A DNA stretch of 64,000 bases. It comes from Trichodesmium erythraeum GBRTRLIN201. GTDB taxonomy: Bacteria > Cyanobacteriota > Cyanobacteriia > Cyanobacteriales > Microcoleaceae. Shown piece by piece: positions 17,843-28,584 of the stretch (position 1 is the first letter of the stretch; each line of letters begins with the position of its first letter). Location: positions 1-64,000 of the forward strand of contig JAGGDU010000176.1 of NCBI GenBank assembly GCA_018457135.1, in the 5' to 3' direction. The position numbers were made by a program, and so were the translations under genes. The notes beneath the pieces were generated by a model that had not been told where the DNA came from, searched no databases, and saw only the letters and a list, made by a program, of their open reading frames with translations.

Positions 17843-19544
17843 TTAATCAGAGATTTGCAATTCATATAAATTCCCGAATCCCCTACCATATTTACCAGAC
17901 TTAATATCTTTAACTCTATTTCTTATCGCCTCAAATTATAAAGGAATTACCATATAGATAAAAGGTAACTATTCTGTAATAATTTGCTCTGCTTTAGTAT
18001 AAAGTTGTTTCCGTTTTTTTTATCTAGGACTTGAGATGCTCTGACATATAAATCATCTATTTATTGTTCCTATTCTGTTACCTTTCTACCTTCTATTACT
18101 TTTTCTCCAGGTTGGCTTCCTTGATTAAAAGTGTGTAGTCTGCCATTTACAGACCGGATCATATAATCACCATGAAGTTCTACACCTCCTCCTACAAAAA
18201 CACCTAGATAAGCTTCCCAGTTTCTAGACAAATTTAGTCGTTTCACTTTGGTATTCAAACTAAGAAAATGTAGATTTATTTTAATTCCTATTGTTGCTAA
18301 ATCTTGATTGATTTGTATTGCCATTTTTTCTGCGAATTTTCTACCAGCAGTTAATAGCAATGTAAATTATACTCTATTATCTTGACTGTCTAATAATTCA
18401 CCATTTTAGTTATATTTAAAACCAGCACTAACTAATAGTGCATTTGCTTTTTATAGATTATATTTATAGACTTTCAGACCTACTTTCGGGGATAGATAAA
18501 AATTACTTTTAACAGGAATTAGTGAATAAAAGGGCACCTAATTCACGATATATATTGTTTACTATTGTTTTCCTGTTAATAGCATAAGCTATCCCTTGTC
18601 TAAAAATTTTTTATTAAACCATTTAGACTTAATCGAATTTATAAATGACTTACCTTGAGCATTACGACCCTGATTCAGATTAAAAGAGATAAAACTGATG
18701 AAAACCAACCATTATAAATAATATACTTACCTCGTTTTTCTTCTCTTTTTAATAAATTAAAAATTTCTGGTTATACTTTAATTGTATCTAGCTCCCCAGA
18801 GCAAAAATTTAAGATTTGATTATCTCTATTTGAGATAACTTGCCAGACAATATTCTCAATATAAGGCTGAGTATTTCCTTGCTCATTCTTACGACAGTAA
18901 AAAGGGTTATTTTCTAAGATAATTCGTTGATGTAGAGTATAACTTTTGAGTCTATACATACCATTAATAATAATTTCTTTTACCGGGGTATCAGTTAACC
19001 ATTTTCTTAGATAGTTTAATTCTTCTTTAGAGTTAATAGTACGAACTGATTCTTGTAGGGCACGTGCAGGTAAAATTGGTAGTCTTCCAGCATATCTAAT
19101 CAAAGGAGAAAAAGGTTCTACTGTATAAAATTTTATACGGTAATTATCGATTTTTTTGACATTTAGTAAAGCACAACTTTGACCAATTTTAATAGAATCT
19201 TGAAATCTGGCAATAATTTGCTAACTTAGATAGATTTTATTATAGGAAAATACCACATCATTAGAAGTTACAGTTTCTCCATTTTATTATTTTAATCATG
19301 CTTTTAATTTAATAATTATTTGTTGTCCGTCTCTAGAAAATTCCCAAGATTAAGCTAAATCTGCTTCTAATTCTCCTGTGACAACATTTTCAATAATTAA
19401 TGGTTCATAAATATAGCTAAAAAATTTATATACTGAAGGATTTAATGGATAGTTAAAATTAGAAGTATTACTATGTATAGATATAAATAGAAAAGATTGA
19501 TAATTTGATGGTATTCGTTGAAATCTTTTAAGTATAATTACCAC
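17843..19544 (-). pseudogene. Decayed peptide ABC-transporter substrate-binding protein
   Basis: This is a colinear, broken copy of the intact gene at 20319-22094. Surviving stretches match it closely: GELEADLA, VVFSYNKIYLS, RYAGRLPILPARALQESVRT, ELNYLRKWLTDTPVKEIIIN, GMYRLKSY and IENIVWQV. The tail HLHFLSLNTKVKRLNLSRNW, LGVFVGGGVELHGDYMIRS and QIS also matches. Many stops and frameshifts occur. A tandem duplication followed by decay of one copy is the simplest reading. Confidence 0.88.
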
Positions 19545-20318
19545 AATAATTGTAACTTAAGATTATTGCTATAGGGTAGTCAATATTTAGTGAGTAGTTG
19601 ATAATCTTAACTTTATTTCTTGACCATCAGATACTCTTATATAGCATTTCTTTAAATATATGAAGTACATTTTTATGTCTTCCTCGCCCCCCTTAAAAAG
19701 CTATCCTTTGAGGAGAGAATAAGCGCTAAATTACGAAATTATCAAAAAACCTATTTTTACAATACATCTACTCTTCCGAAATATTTATTAAATTGCCTAA
19801 TTATAACTTCTCTCTTTTTTCACATTTTATGTTAATAAATATCTTTATAAACCATGGCTTAAAAAGAGGAGAGCCTTCAAACTCCCCTTTTTTAAGAAGC
19901 ACAGGACTTACACAAAAGATAAAGTTATATACCAAAATTAGGGGTTAACCACCGGAGTGCTCCACAACATGAAAATCCCTACTATATATGTTGGTGGCTG
20001 TGTAATTTAAGTCTAGGAGGATAAAATATGCCTCATTAGTAAGCATTTAGCTGTCAGCTATCAGCCTAGTTGGAAAATTTAACCTCCAAGAAGAATTAAA
20101 AGTCCCACACGAAAAAGATGATCAGCAATTCCTTTATAATTTATTACTTTCATGGATATTTTTGCACAGCATGATCTAGGAAAAGCGCTCGAGCTGACTG
20201 CAGCATTGCTAAATGCTTACCCTCATTAAACAGAGAAATACTATATTTAGTTTTAAGTAGTCAAAGGAAAAAATAAATTATCAATTAATTTCCACATCTT
20301 TTTCATTTTTATAGTTAC
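19545..20318. other. Gap between intact and decayed SBP copies
   Basis: No intact gene. A fragment near 20160-20230 reads FAQHDLGKALELTAALLNAY on the plus strand and may be a relic of an unknown gene. The sequence before 19860 is AT-rich. Confidence 0.35.
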
Positions 20319-22094
20319 TTAATCAGAAATTTGCAACTCATATAAATTCCAAAATCCTCCACTTAGCTCAGTATAATTAATACCTTTAATTCTATTTCTT
20401 ATAGCATCAAATTCCAGAGGATTTACCATATATATAAAAGGTAATTCCTCAGCAATAATCTGTTGTGCTTGACCATAAAATTCCTTTCGTTTATCTTCAT
20501 CAAAAACTTGAGATGCTTGAATATAAAGATCATCTATTTGTTGTTCCCAGTCATTTACTTTCCAACCTTCTATTTTTTCATCTCCCGGTTGAGGTCCTTG
20601 ATTAAAAGTATGTAATCTACCATTTACAGACCAAATATTATAACCACCATGAGGTTCGATACTTCCTCCTGTAAAACCTCCGAGATAAGCATCCCAATCT
20701 TTGGATAATGTGAGCTTTCTTACATAAGTATTAAAACTTAAAAACTGCATATTTATTTTAATACCTAATTTTGCCAAATCTTGATTAATTTGTGTTGCCA
20801 TTTGTTCCCTGACTTTCCTCCCTGCACTTGAGAGTAAAGTAAATTCTACTTGGTTACCTTCACTATCTAATAACTCACCATTTTGATTATATTTAAAACC
20901 AGCACTAAGCAAAAGTTTTTTAGCTTTTTCCGGGTCGTAATTATAAATTTTTAAACCCTCTTCTGGAGATAAATAAAAAGGACTTGTAACAGGAATTGGA
21001 GAATACTGGGGCGCACCTAATCCACGATATATATTATTTGTCATAGCCTCTCTATTAATACCATAGGCCATCGCTTGTCGAAAGGCTTTATTATTAAACC
21101 ATCGAGATTTAATCGGGTCTACCAATGGTTTTCCTTGAGCATTTTTCCCTTGATTTATATTAAAACAAATAAAGCTAGAAGTAGATGTCGGACCACCATT
21201 ATATATAGTATATTTGCCTCGATTTTCTTCTCGTTTTAACAGAGGAAACATTTCTGCTGCTACCTTAATTGTATCTAGTTTTCCAGAACGAAAATTTAAT
21301 AGTTGATTATCTGTATTTTCGATTACTTGCCAAACAATATTTTCAATATAAGGCAGATTATTTCCCTGGTCATCTTCGCGCCAATAAAAAGGATTTTTTT
21401 CTAAAATAATTCGTTGATTTGGAGCATAACTTTTGAGGCGATACATACCATTACCAACAATTTCTGTGACTGGGGTATCAGTTCCCCATTTTGTTAGATA
21501 GTTTAATTCTCCTTCCGAGTTAGTAGTACTAACTGATTCTTTTAAAACATGAGCAGGTAAAATATTTAACCCTCCTGCATATCTGAGAAAAGGAGCAAAA
21601 GGTTCGGGCGTAGAAAATTCTACACGGAGATTATCAATTTTTTTTACTGTTGGTAAAGCACCACTTTTACCAATTCTAAGAATGTCTTTAACGCTACTAG
21701 GAATTTTATCATTCAGATATATTTTGTTATAGGAAAATACCACATCATCAACAGTTAAAGGTTCTCCATCTGACCACTTTAAATCTTTTTTTAAAGTGAT
21801 AACTATTGTTTGTTCATCTTCGGAAACTTCCCAAGATTCAGCTAAGGCTGGTTCTAATTCTCCTGTCACACCATTTTCAATAATTAAGCCCTCATAAATA
21901 TAACCAAAAACACTATATGCTGACTGATTTAATGGATAGTTAAAAGTAGAAGTATCACTTGGAGTAGAAACAACAAAACGAGATTGATAATTTGATGTTG
22001 CTTGCCTACAAGAACTCAGGAAAAATATTAAAATAACTGTGAATAAAATTGCTAATTTACGAAAATAGTTTTGTTTAATATTAAGTTGAATCAT
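20319..22094 (-). CDS. Peptide/oligopeptide ABC transporter substrate-binding lipoprotein (SBP_bac_5)
   Basis: 591 residues. Residues 12-29 form a lipoprotein signal ending in the lipobox LSSC, with Cys29 as the lipid anchor. Then come STFNYPLNQSAYSVFGYIYE, GELEPALAESWEVSEDEQTI, LKWSDGEPLTVDDVVFSYNK and the late GNLEAIDDLYIQASQVF-like region, with the family ending in a motif near ELPFIYMVNPLEFDAIRNRI. Such proteins bind peptides or nickel/opine ligands outside the membrane and hand them to an ABC permease. No permease or ATPase gene adjoins it, so the partner is elsewhere. Two decayed copies flank it. Confidence 0.9.
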   Translation of the reverse strand: MIQLNIKQNYFRKLAILFTVILIFFLSSCRQATSNYQSRFVVSTPSDTSTFNYPLNQSAYSVFGYIYEGLIIENGVTGELEPALAESWEVSEDEQTIVITLKKDLKWSDGEPLTVDDVVFSYNKIYLNDKIPSSVKDILRIGKSGALPTVKKIDNLRVEFSTPEPFAPFLRYAGGLNILPAHVLKESVSTTNSEGELNYLTKWGTDTPVTEIVGNGMYRLKSYAPNQRIILEKNPFYWREDDQGNNLPYIENIVWQVIENTDNQLLNFRSGKLDTIKVAAEMFPLLKREENRGKYTIYNGGPTSTSSFICFNINQGKNAQGKPLVDPIKSRWFNNKAFRQAMAYGINREAMTNNIYRGLGAPQYSPIPVTSPFYLSPEEGLKIYNYDPEKAKKLLLSAGFKYNQNGELLDSEGNQVEFTLLSSAGRKVREQMATQINQDLAKLGIKINMQFLSFNTYVRKLTLSKDWDAYLGGFTGGSIEPHGGYNIWSVNGRLHTFNQGPQPGDEKIEGWKVNDWEQQIDDLYIQASQVFDEDKRKEFYGQAQQIIAEELPFIYMVNPLEFDAIRNRIKGINYTELSGGFWNLYELQISD

Positions 22095-22771
22095 CTTTAA
22101 GTAACTGTCAGTTTATTTATTAATTTACTTATAGCTAAAGTCTGTTTTAATTGCGCATTTGATTTTTTTATTTATCATAATATCATTTGGAAACAAGTTT
22201 ATAATATGAAATTTTCTAAGGCTTACTTCCTAAATTCATATTCTAGCACTATTTTGTCACTCTTGATAATAAGTAATACCAAGTATGGTGACTTAAAGCT
22301 ATCTTTTATTCTCTCTAAGCCTATCTCATATTTATAGTATAGCCAATCTTTTCATCGATATAAATATACTCTCAAAACTGCATTTAGTATGGTGAAACTA
22401 CTAGCAAATATAGCTGTTTTCTTAATAAGAATTACAATTATTTTTTTTATTAGTTCAAGTTTACAGAAATAATATTAGGCAGAATAATTTATTTGAAACT
22501 GAAAAAAATGAAGAGATAATTATTTTCTTTAGAGTTGATGTCTTTCACCAACGATGTTGCTCTATCAGCCCTTCGGTATAATGACTCGAAATTAATCTTT
22601 TGTACTCATGAATTTCTCAATGTAGCCAACAATGACCATAATAAAAATTGGATAATAGTTAGTATGGCAGATAGCTGTGATCCTGAATTCGTTGATATTG
22701 TTGCTCAGGTGAAGAATGCCACTAATGAAATTATTTAACCCAAGGGCAAGTTCTCCAGGAGATAATTAGTC
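22095..22771. other. Gap with a short unrecognised ORF
   Basis: Mostly AT-rich. An ORF at 22535-22738 (plus) encodes 67 residues starting MMSFTNDVALSALRYNDSKL and including NKNWIIVSMADSCDPEFVDI. I do not recognise it, and it may be a relic. Confidence 0.3.
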
Positions 22772-22870
22772 AATTAAAATTGTGATGCGGAGATTATTAA
22801 TTTTTTTTACTGTTGTTAAAGCATCACTTTTACCGATTTTGAAAACGTCTTTAAAGCTATTAGGAATTCG
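22772..22870 (-). pseudogene. Third, short fragment of the SBP gene
   Basis: The forward text here (TGATGCGGAGATTATTAAT, TTACTGTTGTTAAAGCA, AAAGCTATTAGGAATT) matches 21620-21710 of the intact SBP gene with few changes. It covers the region encoding roughly KSGALPTVKKIDNLRVEF. Only about 100 bp remain. Confidence 0.75.
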
Positions 22871-22915
22871 TATTATCTTAGCTAAGTTTGAGGCTGAAAA
22901 TTAAACAGGTGCACT

Positions 22916-25900
22916 CTACTCTTTTATTAAACTAAAATCTAAACTAGAGCAAGCTGGGTTTTGAGACTCCACAACTTCCACAAGAACTGCTTGACCAGCA
23001 ATTTCTCCTTCTGGATTAAATTTAAGATGTTCTCCAGAGGTTTCATTAGCTGGAACATTTACCTCTTTAAGTTTTTCCAACACTTTAGACCTGGTGGGAT
23101 CATCGCCAGAATTAGATAACGCAGAAATAAAAGCCTTAGTTGCATCATAACTAGTAGCAGTGCGCCAGCCAACCTCCTCCTCCTCTCCCCACTGCTCTTT
23201 TGCTCTAGCTACAAACTCTTTTGCTGTATCTAATTGTTTATGCCACGGTATTGATAAAATCAAACCTTTAAGTGGTTCCCCACCTTTGTCTAAGATATCA
23301 CAATTATAAAAACTATCACCAGCAATTAATTTTAATCTTTGGCTTTCTGGCAATTTAAAATTAGCTTTAGCAACCTCTATTGCTAAGTCAATTGTTCCTA
23401 TGTTTGCAAATAGCGCTCCAGCTTCAACTTGGTTATTGGCTGCCACCCGAACTTCCTTATTGAGATCAAAAGACGATTGTTTCAAATCTATACTTTTAAC
23501 CTTTATGTCAGGCTTCAAAGTTGTTAAGTAAAAATCAAAAAAACCATTGATACTTTTACTAAATGAACTTTCTTTGTTATAAAAAATCACAATCTTTTCT
23601 ATAGATCGAAATTTGACATATTCAGCTAGCTTTTTACTTGCTACAGAGTCATCAATCACCGTTCTAAAAAAAGTATCACCTTTTAATTCTATACTTGTGC
23701 TAGTAGAAGAAATAACTGCCAATTTTTCTTTTTGATATACTTCTAATGCTGCCTTAGTAGCATCACTATAATTATGTCCTATTACCCCTAAAATTTCTTT
23801 ATCTCTGACTATTCCTTGAGCTACTTTTGGAGATATTTCATCATCATTACTGTCATTGACAATAATAATTTCCAGTAATCTACTATTTCCTGAGAAATAG
23901 TAGTTTTTATTGTATTCATTTTGTGCCTGAGCAACACCTCGCAAAATTGCTTTAGCTCTTTGACTGTTCTTATCTGCTGGTACAACTACAGCTATTTTTA
24001 AAGGATTATTATTATTCTCGCGAGCTAGAGAATTGTTATAGTAAATCAATGGCTCTGGGTCGTTGCGATTAGAATTTACAAATTCTTGAAAACAACTAAC
24101 TGCTTCTTTGTAATTAGAAACTTTAAATTTTACATTACAACTTATAAACTTAATATTATCATCTGTGTTGTTATACCAATCAAACATTCTTTTTTCGCCA
24201 CTGCTAAATCTTTCTATTTCTAGCTGATCCAGCTCTGATTTTCCGAGTATAAAATCTGGATCTTGTTTAGTTTTTAATCCCCAAAATATTCCTATTCCAA
24301 TCAGCAGAGGAGCTGCTAAAGCTGCTGTCAAAAATACATTACGAATTGGAATTGTTTTAGACTTCTTACTGACAGAAAATAGAGCATTTTCCTTGTCTTT
24401 AATATCTTTAAGTTTCTCTTGAGCTTCCATATTGTATGGTTCGATTTTTAGGACCGTTTCGTATAGCTTTTTAACTGCACTTAACTTTGTCTCTATAGAA
24501 CCATTTTCTTGAATTAAATGATCACCATAACCAAACAATAACTCTATGTATTCCTCTTTCCCACGTTGTGAATGAATTTTATAAACTCTCTCGTATAGTT
24601 CTAATGCTGCCTGAAATCTTTGCTTTTTTTTGTATCGTGCAGCCAACCGGAATAAAGCACTAAAGTGGTTAGGATTAAGTTCTAAAGCCATATTATAATG
24701 CTCTAACTCACGATCTATATCCCCTCGTATCCGCCATTTATCAGCTCCTTCGTAATAATTATTAGCTTCATCATCAAGCTTCTCCAATTCCCATATTTCT
24801 GAGCGTAGTGGATAATATTTGATTAACCAAAGACGAACAAACTCAACTGTAACTTTGTACCCAGATGGATCTAAAAAATCATTTTCACTCAAAGCTTGTT
24901 GTGCCTGAAGTAGTTGCTCACGAAGTAGTTGTTTTATTTGAACTCCATATCTTTCAAGCAAATTGAAGAAGTTTTCCGGAGGTGACTGAATTTGCTTAAC
25001 ACTCTCTTGAGCTGCTGCTACTGCTGAAAATAAAACTCTTTCTAGTCTCAGCAAACCTCCCCGAAACCAATCCAACCCTCCTTCGCTTAACTCCATAGCC
25101 TTCTCGATCGCCCTGCCTACATCACTCTCCAAAATCTCACTTTTTTCCTCTTCCCGTGCTTGTACAAACACAGCGTAACATATAGCTTGTGTAAAGTAAG
25201 GATGGCCCGCTGAAAGTCGAAAAATTTCGTTTATTGCTCCCTCATTGTATTGCAGAAATTTTCTAGCAGGTTGTGTAATCAACCTTTTCGTACTTACTCT
25301 TTCTAGTAATCCTATTTCCTGCTTAGGCGCACCCTTAAACAATCTTAGAAGTTTCGGCATATCATCTAGTCGCCTTCCCACAACAGGAATAATAAAAAGT
25401 TGCTTTTCCTCAGACACAATTGTCTTTAAGTATCCAAAGAAATCTTCAAATGTTGAGTCATTATTGTTGCCTGCAAATACATCAAACTCATCCAGTAATA
25501 ATACTAAATTTTTACTCCCCAATTTTTGGACTATCGAATGCAATAATTCTCTGAATTCATTGGGATCTTTTTCTAAGCCTTCAAGTGAAACTAAATCAAT
25601 ACTATGTGTGGTATCTTCCGAATTCTCAAAAATTTCTTGAGCAACTTTTTGGATAATATAATGGAAAATTTGATCGAGAGACCATTGGAATTTATCTTGA
25701 AAATCTAACAGAATAAAAACAAATTGATTATCCAAACGTACCTGTTTAGGAATTTGCTTTAATACAGAAGATTTACCTATACGTCTTTGACCATGTAGAA
25801 GAATAATTCGTTGATTATTATTCAAATTATCTTCAATAACACGAAACAAACTTTCTCGACCAAAAAACAATTTTGGTTCATCAATAGAACCACCAATATT

Positions 25901-25939
25901 ATAAGGATTTCGCCAATTTTCTGTAGATGTCATATTCAT
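22916..25939 (-). CDS. AAA/STAND-type ATPase fused to TPRs, one membrane segment and a periplasmic ligand-binding domain
   Basis: 1007 residues. Residues 11-30 (NPYNIGGSIDEPKLFFGRES) lead into a P-loop (GQRRIGKSS, 50-58), Walker B (LVLLLDEFD, 145-153) and a LSAGHPYFTQ helical region (242-251). These resemble Orc1/STAND-like ATPases of cyanobacteria. TPRs follow at about 395-510 (LEHYNMALELNPNHFSALFR). A single hydrophobic segment at 535-555 separates the inside from the outside. Residues 650-1000 form a type 1 periplasmic binding domain (Peripla_BP_6, amino-acid-like ligands: KIAVVVPADKNSQRAKAILR, VIGHNYSDATKAALEVYQ, TATSYDATKAFISAL). I infer a sensor that couples an outside ligand to an inside ATPase. 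The neighbouring ATPase gene is on the same strand. Confidence 0.85.
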   Translation of the reverse strand: MNMTSTENWRNPYNIGGSIDEPKLFFGRESLFRVIEDNLNNNQRIILLHGQRRIGKSSVLKQIPKQVRLDNQFVFILLDFQDKFQWSLDQIFHYIIQKVAQEIFENSEDTTHSIDLVSLEGLEKDPNEFRELLHSIVQKLGSKNLVLLLDEFDVFAGNNNDSTFEDFFGYLKTIVSEEKQLFIIPVVGRRLDDMPKLLRLFKGAPKQEIGLLERVSTKRLITQPARKFLQYNEGAINEIFRLSAGHPYFTQAICYAVFVQAREEEKSEILESDVGRAIEKAMELSEGGLDWFRGGLLRLERVLFSAVAAAQESVKQIQSPPENFFNLLERYGVQIKQLLREQLLQAQQALSENDFLDPSGYKVTVEFVRLWLIKYYPLRSEIWELEKLDDEANNYYEGADKWRIRGDIDRELEHYNMALELNPNHFSALFRLAARYKKKQRFQAALELYERVYKIHSQRGKEEYIELLFGYGDHLIQENGSIETKLSAVKKLYETVLKIEPYNMEAQEKLKDIKDKENALFSVSKKSKTIPIRNVFLTAALAAPLLIGIGIFWGLKTKQDPDFILGKSELDQLEIERFSSGEKRMFDWYNNTDDNIKFISCNVKFKVSNYKEAVSCFQEFVNSNRNDPEPLIYYNNSLARENNNNPLKIAVVVPADKNSQRAKAILRGVAQAQNEYNKNYYFSGNSRLLEIIIVNDSNDDEISPKVAQGIVRDKEILGVIGHNYSDATKAALEVYQKEKLAVISSTSTSIELKGDTFFRTVIDDSVASKKLAEYVKFRSIEKIVIFYNKESSFSKSINGFFDFYLTTLKPDIKVKSIDLKQSSFDLNKEVRVAANNQVEAGALFANIGTIDLAIEVAKANFKLPESQRLKLIAGDSFYNCDILDKGGEPLKGLILSIPWHKQLDTAKEFVARAKEQWGEEEEVGWRTATSYDATKAFISALSNSGDDPTRSKVLEKLKEVNVPANETSGEHLKFNPEGEIAGQAVLVEVVESQNPACSSLDFSLIKE

Positions 25940-26025
25940 TATTAATTTTTATCCCGATTATATTTTTACCATTACCAATTAACATAATTTTTTTTTCAAC
26001 ATCTAACAATATATAAATTAAGTAA

Positions 26026-27309
26026 TTATAAAAACTTTGCGCAGTACGTTGCTAGCTTACTTACCCATTTCACAACAGATTTTATAGCTTCTTTGTTTTC
26101 TGACAAATACTTAATCACACTTGTTACTTTTTTTACTTGTTTATGACTCATCAAATTGAGAAATACTTTCTCTCTCTCTTTAAGTGTTTCTACATTAGTA
26201 TTTTCAACTTCTTTAATTACCCACCACTCCATAATTGTTGAAGAAAATAAATAACCTGTATTTTCTTGTTCTCTATTTCCTTTAATAACTCCCCTTTCCT
26301 CTAAATCTATTAATTCTCGAGATTTCTGACTAAAAATAACATTAATATCACCTAAATTATAGCGTTTATTTTGTACGCGACCTTCTAAATTAGATAAAGA
26401 AACTAACATTAATAAAGTCTGTTCTAACTCATTAGCAAGTTGCCATGTGCCTTGAAAAATATGGTCTGTTGCTGTTATCAAATCCCTGGTAAATTTCTCA
26501 GCACTAAGTGTTTCTTCAGACCGCACTTTATCATAATAAAGAAATCCAGCATTTTGTAGTAATAGTGGATTTCCGCCAGCAATTTCTTGAATCCCATCAC
26601 ATAGTCCAGGTGGCATGTCCATTTTACTAAGCAAAATCTCGACCTCCTTTTGATTCAATGGTTTTAATGGTTGAAATGCATAATGATTATGCCAAGGAGA
26701 TTTCTCTGGTGTCAGACCAGGACCAGTTTCACTTAGGCGTCGCAATGAAGTCACAATCATTGATAGATACTTTCTCTCTGAGCAATGATATGCCAAATTC
26801 CGACACTCACTTAAAAATATTTCTACCTCAGTTTCACTATACTGAGAATGGAAACGAAAAGTCGCATCATAATCATCTAAAAGTAGCACTAAAAATTTAT
26901 TTTGCTCACCTAATTTTTTCAACACAAAACGTAGGTAATCTTTAGTTATTTTTGGCTTTTTTAGTAAATCTTGAATTATAGGTTGTAGGATAGAATTATC
27001 TTTAGTTTTTTCTCTAATTAAATTAATAATCCTGCGCCAGAAACTAGCAGGCGTGAAAGGATTAATTTCTTGGCAATTTAGATAAATAATTACCGCTTCA
27101 GATGGATTTATATTTTTTGAAAGCCAGACTTCTTCAGACGTCAGAAGCTGAAGGAAAGAAGTTTTTCCCATACCAGGACCGCCCCAAACAGCCAAATTAC
27201 TGCGACGATATATTTAGTCAAATGCGATCGCGATTAAACTCTTGCGCCCCACAAAATGTTCTGGAGCAACTGGCTGACCTACAGTGAAAGGATTTCTTAG
27301 ATATTCCAT
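26026..27309 (-). pseudogene. AAA/STAND-type ATPase gene with an in-frame stop codon
   Basis: An ATG at 27309 starts MEYLRNPFTVGQPVAPEHFV followed by GRKSLIAIAFD, then TAA (27216-27214), then in the same frame IYRRSNLAVWGGPGMGKTS with the P-loop GGPGMGKT. The remainder (Walker B FLVLLLDDYDA, a GGNPLLLQNAG helical region) is open to 26026. The TAA sits where Gln would be expected (one base change). It shares the N-P-F/Y...F-x-G-R opening with the 1007-residue protein downstream. It is either inactivated, rescued from an internal start (M at 27195), or a sequencing error. Confidence 0.75.
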
Positions 27310-27367
27310 TATGTTTTAACTTTAAAATTTGACGAAAGAACTCCAGATCATTCTAGTATTTTCATTA

Positions 27368-27865
27368 TTATGCTTTTCTGATCTCAGTATATTTCTGTAG
27401 CAAAACCACCGCATAAGCAGCAATACCTTCTTCTCTGCCCACAGGACCTAATTTTTCATTAGTAGTAGCTTTAATACTAACCTGATCTGCTTCTAGCTCT
27501 AAAGTAGTAGCCAAGCGCGATCGCATTTTCTCTATATGTGGTTTCAACTTAGGACGCTCTGCCACCACTACCGAGTCAATATTACTAATTCGCCAGCAAA
27601 CACCCCTAACTAAATCATTAACACGCTTCAATAAATCTATACTATCAGCCCCAGCCCATTGTGGATCGCTGGGAGGGAAATAATGGCCAATATCTCCCAA
27701 ACTTAGAGCCCCTAACATTGCATCCATAATAGCATGAGTCAGAACATCCGCATCACTATGGCCAATCAGCCCCATTTCATGGTCAATTTTAATTCCTCCC
27801 AAAATCAATGGTCTTTCTGGCCCTAATTTATGAATATCGTAGCCATTACCTATACGAACGTTCAT
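27368..27865 (-). CDS. ispF: 2-C-methyl-D-erythritol 2,4-cyclodiphosphate synthase
   Basis: 165 residues, usual length. [53 protein letters not shown] and the C-terminal [20 protein letters not shown] are the IspF signature, including the metal-binding Asp and His of GYDIH and the conserved His of GHSDAD. It converts CDP-ME-2P to MEcPP with release of CMP in the MEP pathway of isoprenoid synthesis. The other MEP gene here is ispE at 42089. It is divergent from the PqqD-like gene at 27977. Confidence 0.97.
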   Translation of the reverse strand: MNVRIGNGYDIHKLGPERPLILGGIKIDHEMGLIGHSDADVLTHAIMDAMLGALSLGDIGHYFPPSDPQWAGADSIDLLKRVNDLVRGVCWRISNIDSVVVAERPKLKPHIEKMRSRLATTLELEADQVSIKATTNEKLGPVGREEGIAAYAVVLLQKYTEIRKA

Positions 27866-27976
27866 ATTCTTAACTATTACCTAATAGAAAATAATTATTT
27901 AACTATTGTATGATATAATTTTTTAAAGGTAAAATAGTATTATTTAAATTAATTTAATTGGTATTCGAGGTAAGTT

Positions 27977-28297
27977 GTGAACATTTCATTCACTCAAAAA
28001 GTAGTATTAACAGATAATTTTTTTCTAGCAGAAGATGAAGGAGGAATTTTTATAGTTAATGCTCAACAGGAAGGTCAAGATTTTCTGTTAGATGATGTAG
28101 CAGCTCAAATGTTATTTGCCTTAGTAGGATCTGATTCTATTCAAGAAGCTTATGAAGATATTTTAGAATTAGAAGAAGTCGATCCCGAGGTGTTCAAAAA
28201 TGATTTGTTAGAATATATTGAAGATTTAAAAAATGATGGAATCATCAAAATAATCCACCAAAAAGATAAACTTTATCAAGAAGATATGGTTTCTTAA
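27977..28297 (+). CDS. PqqD-like small protein (RiPP recognition element)
   Basis: 106 residues. The pattern EDEGGIFIVNAQQEGQDFLL, DDVAAQMLFALVGSDSIQEA, then DVDPEVFKNDLLEYIEDL-like repeats up to GIIKII, matches PqqD-type folds: a winged beta-hairpin followed by helices. In RiPP pathways such domains bind leader peptides and deliver them to radical SAM or other enzymes. No such enzyme or precursor lies nearby, so it is an orphan. It stands alone, divergent from ispF with about 110 bp between. Confidence 0.6.
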   Translation: MNISFTQKVVLTDNFFLAEDEGGIFIVNAQQEGQDFLLDDVAAQMLFALVGSDSIQEAYEDILELEEVDPEVFKNDLLEYIEDLKNDGIIKIIHQKDKLYQEDMVS

Positions 28298-28584
28298 TAA
28301 TAAAGTCAGAAGCCAAAAGTAAAAAAAATTTTTGAGCAATGGAAATTAGGAAATGACTAAAAGTAACTTGAGTATAAATTATCATTACTGAAAGCTACAA
28401 ATTAGTCTTACAGGGGATATTCTGCCTTATTTAATCTCATAAATATCAAAATCTGATTAATATAGTGATTAATTATTCAATCTAATTTTTTGAGAAAATA
28501 TCAAGAGAAGTTTGTCGAAAAAATTATTAAAATCCTTAAATAAATCTTTCAAAATCATTATTTATAGAGCAATTTATTAATAAT
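28298..28584. other. Gap between convergent genes
   Basis: AT-rich and gene-free, between the plus-strand PqqD-like gene and the minus-strand SH3 gene. No convincing terminator was found. Confidence 0.4.
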
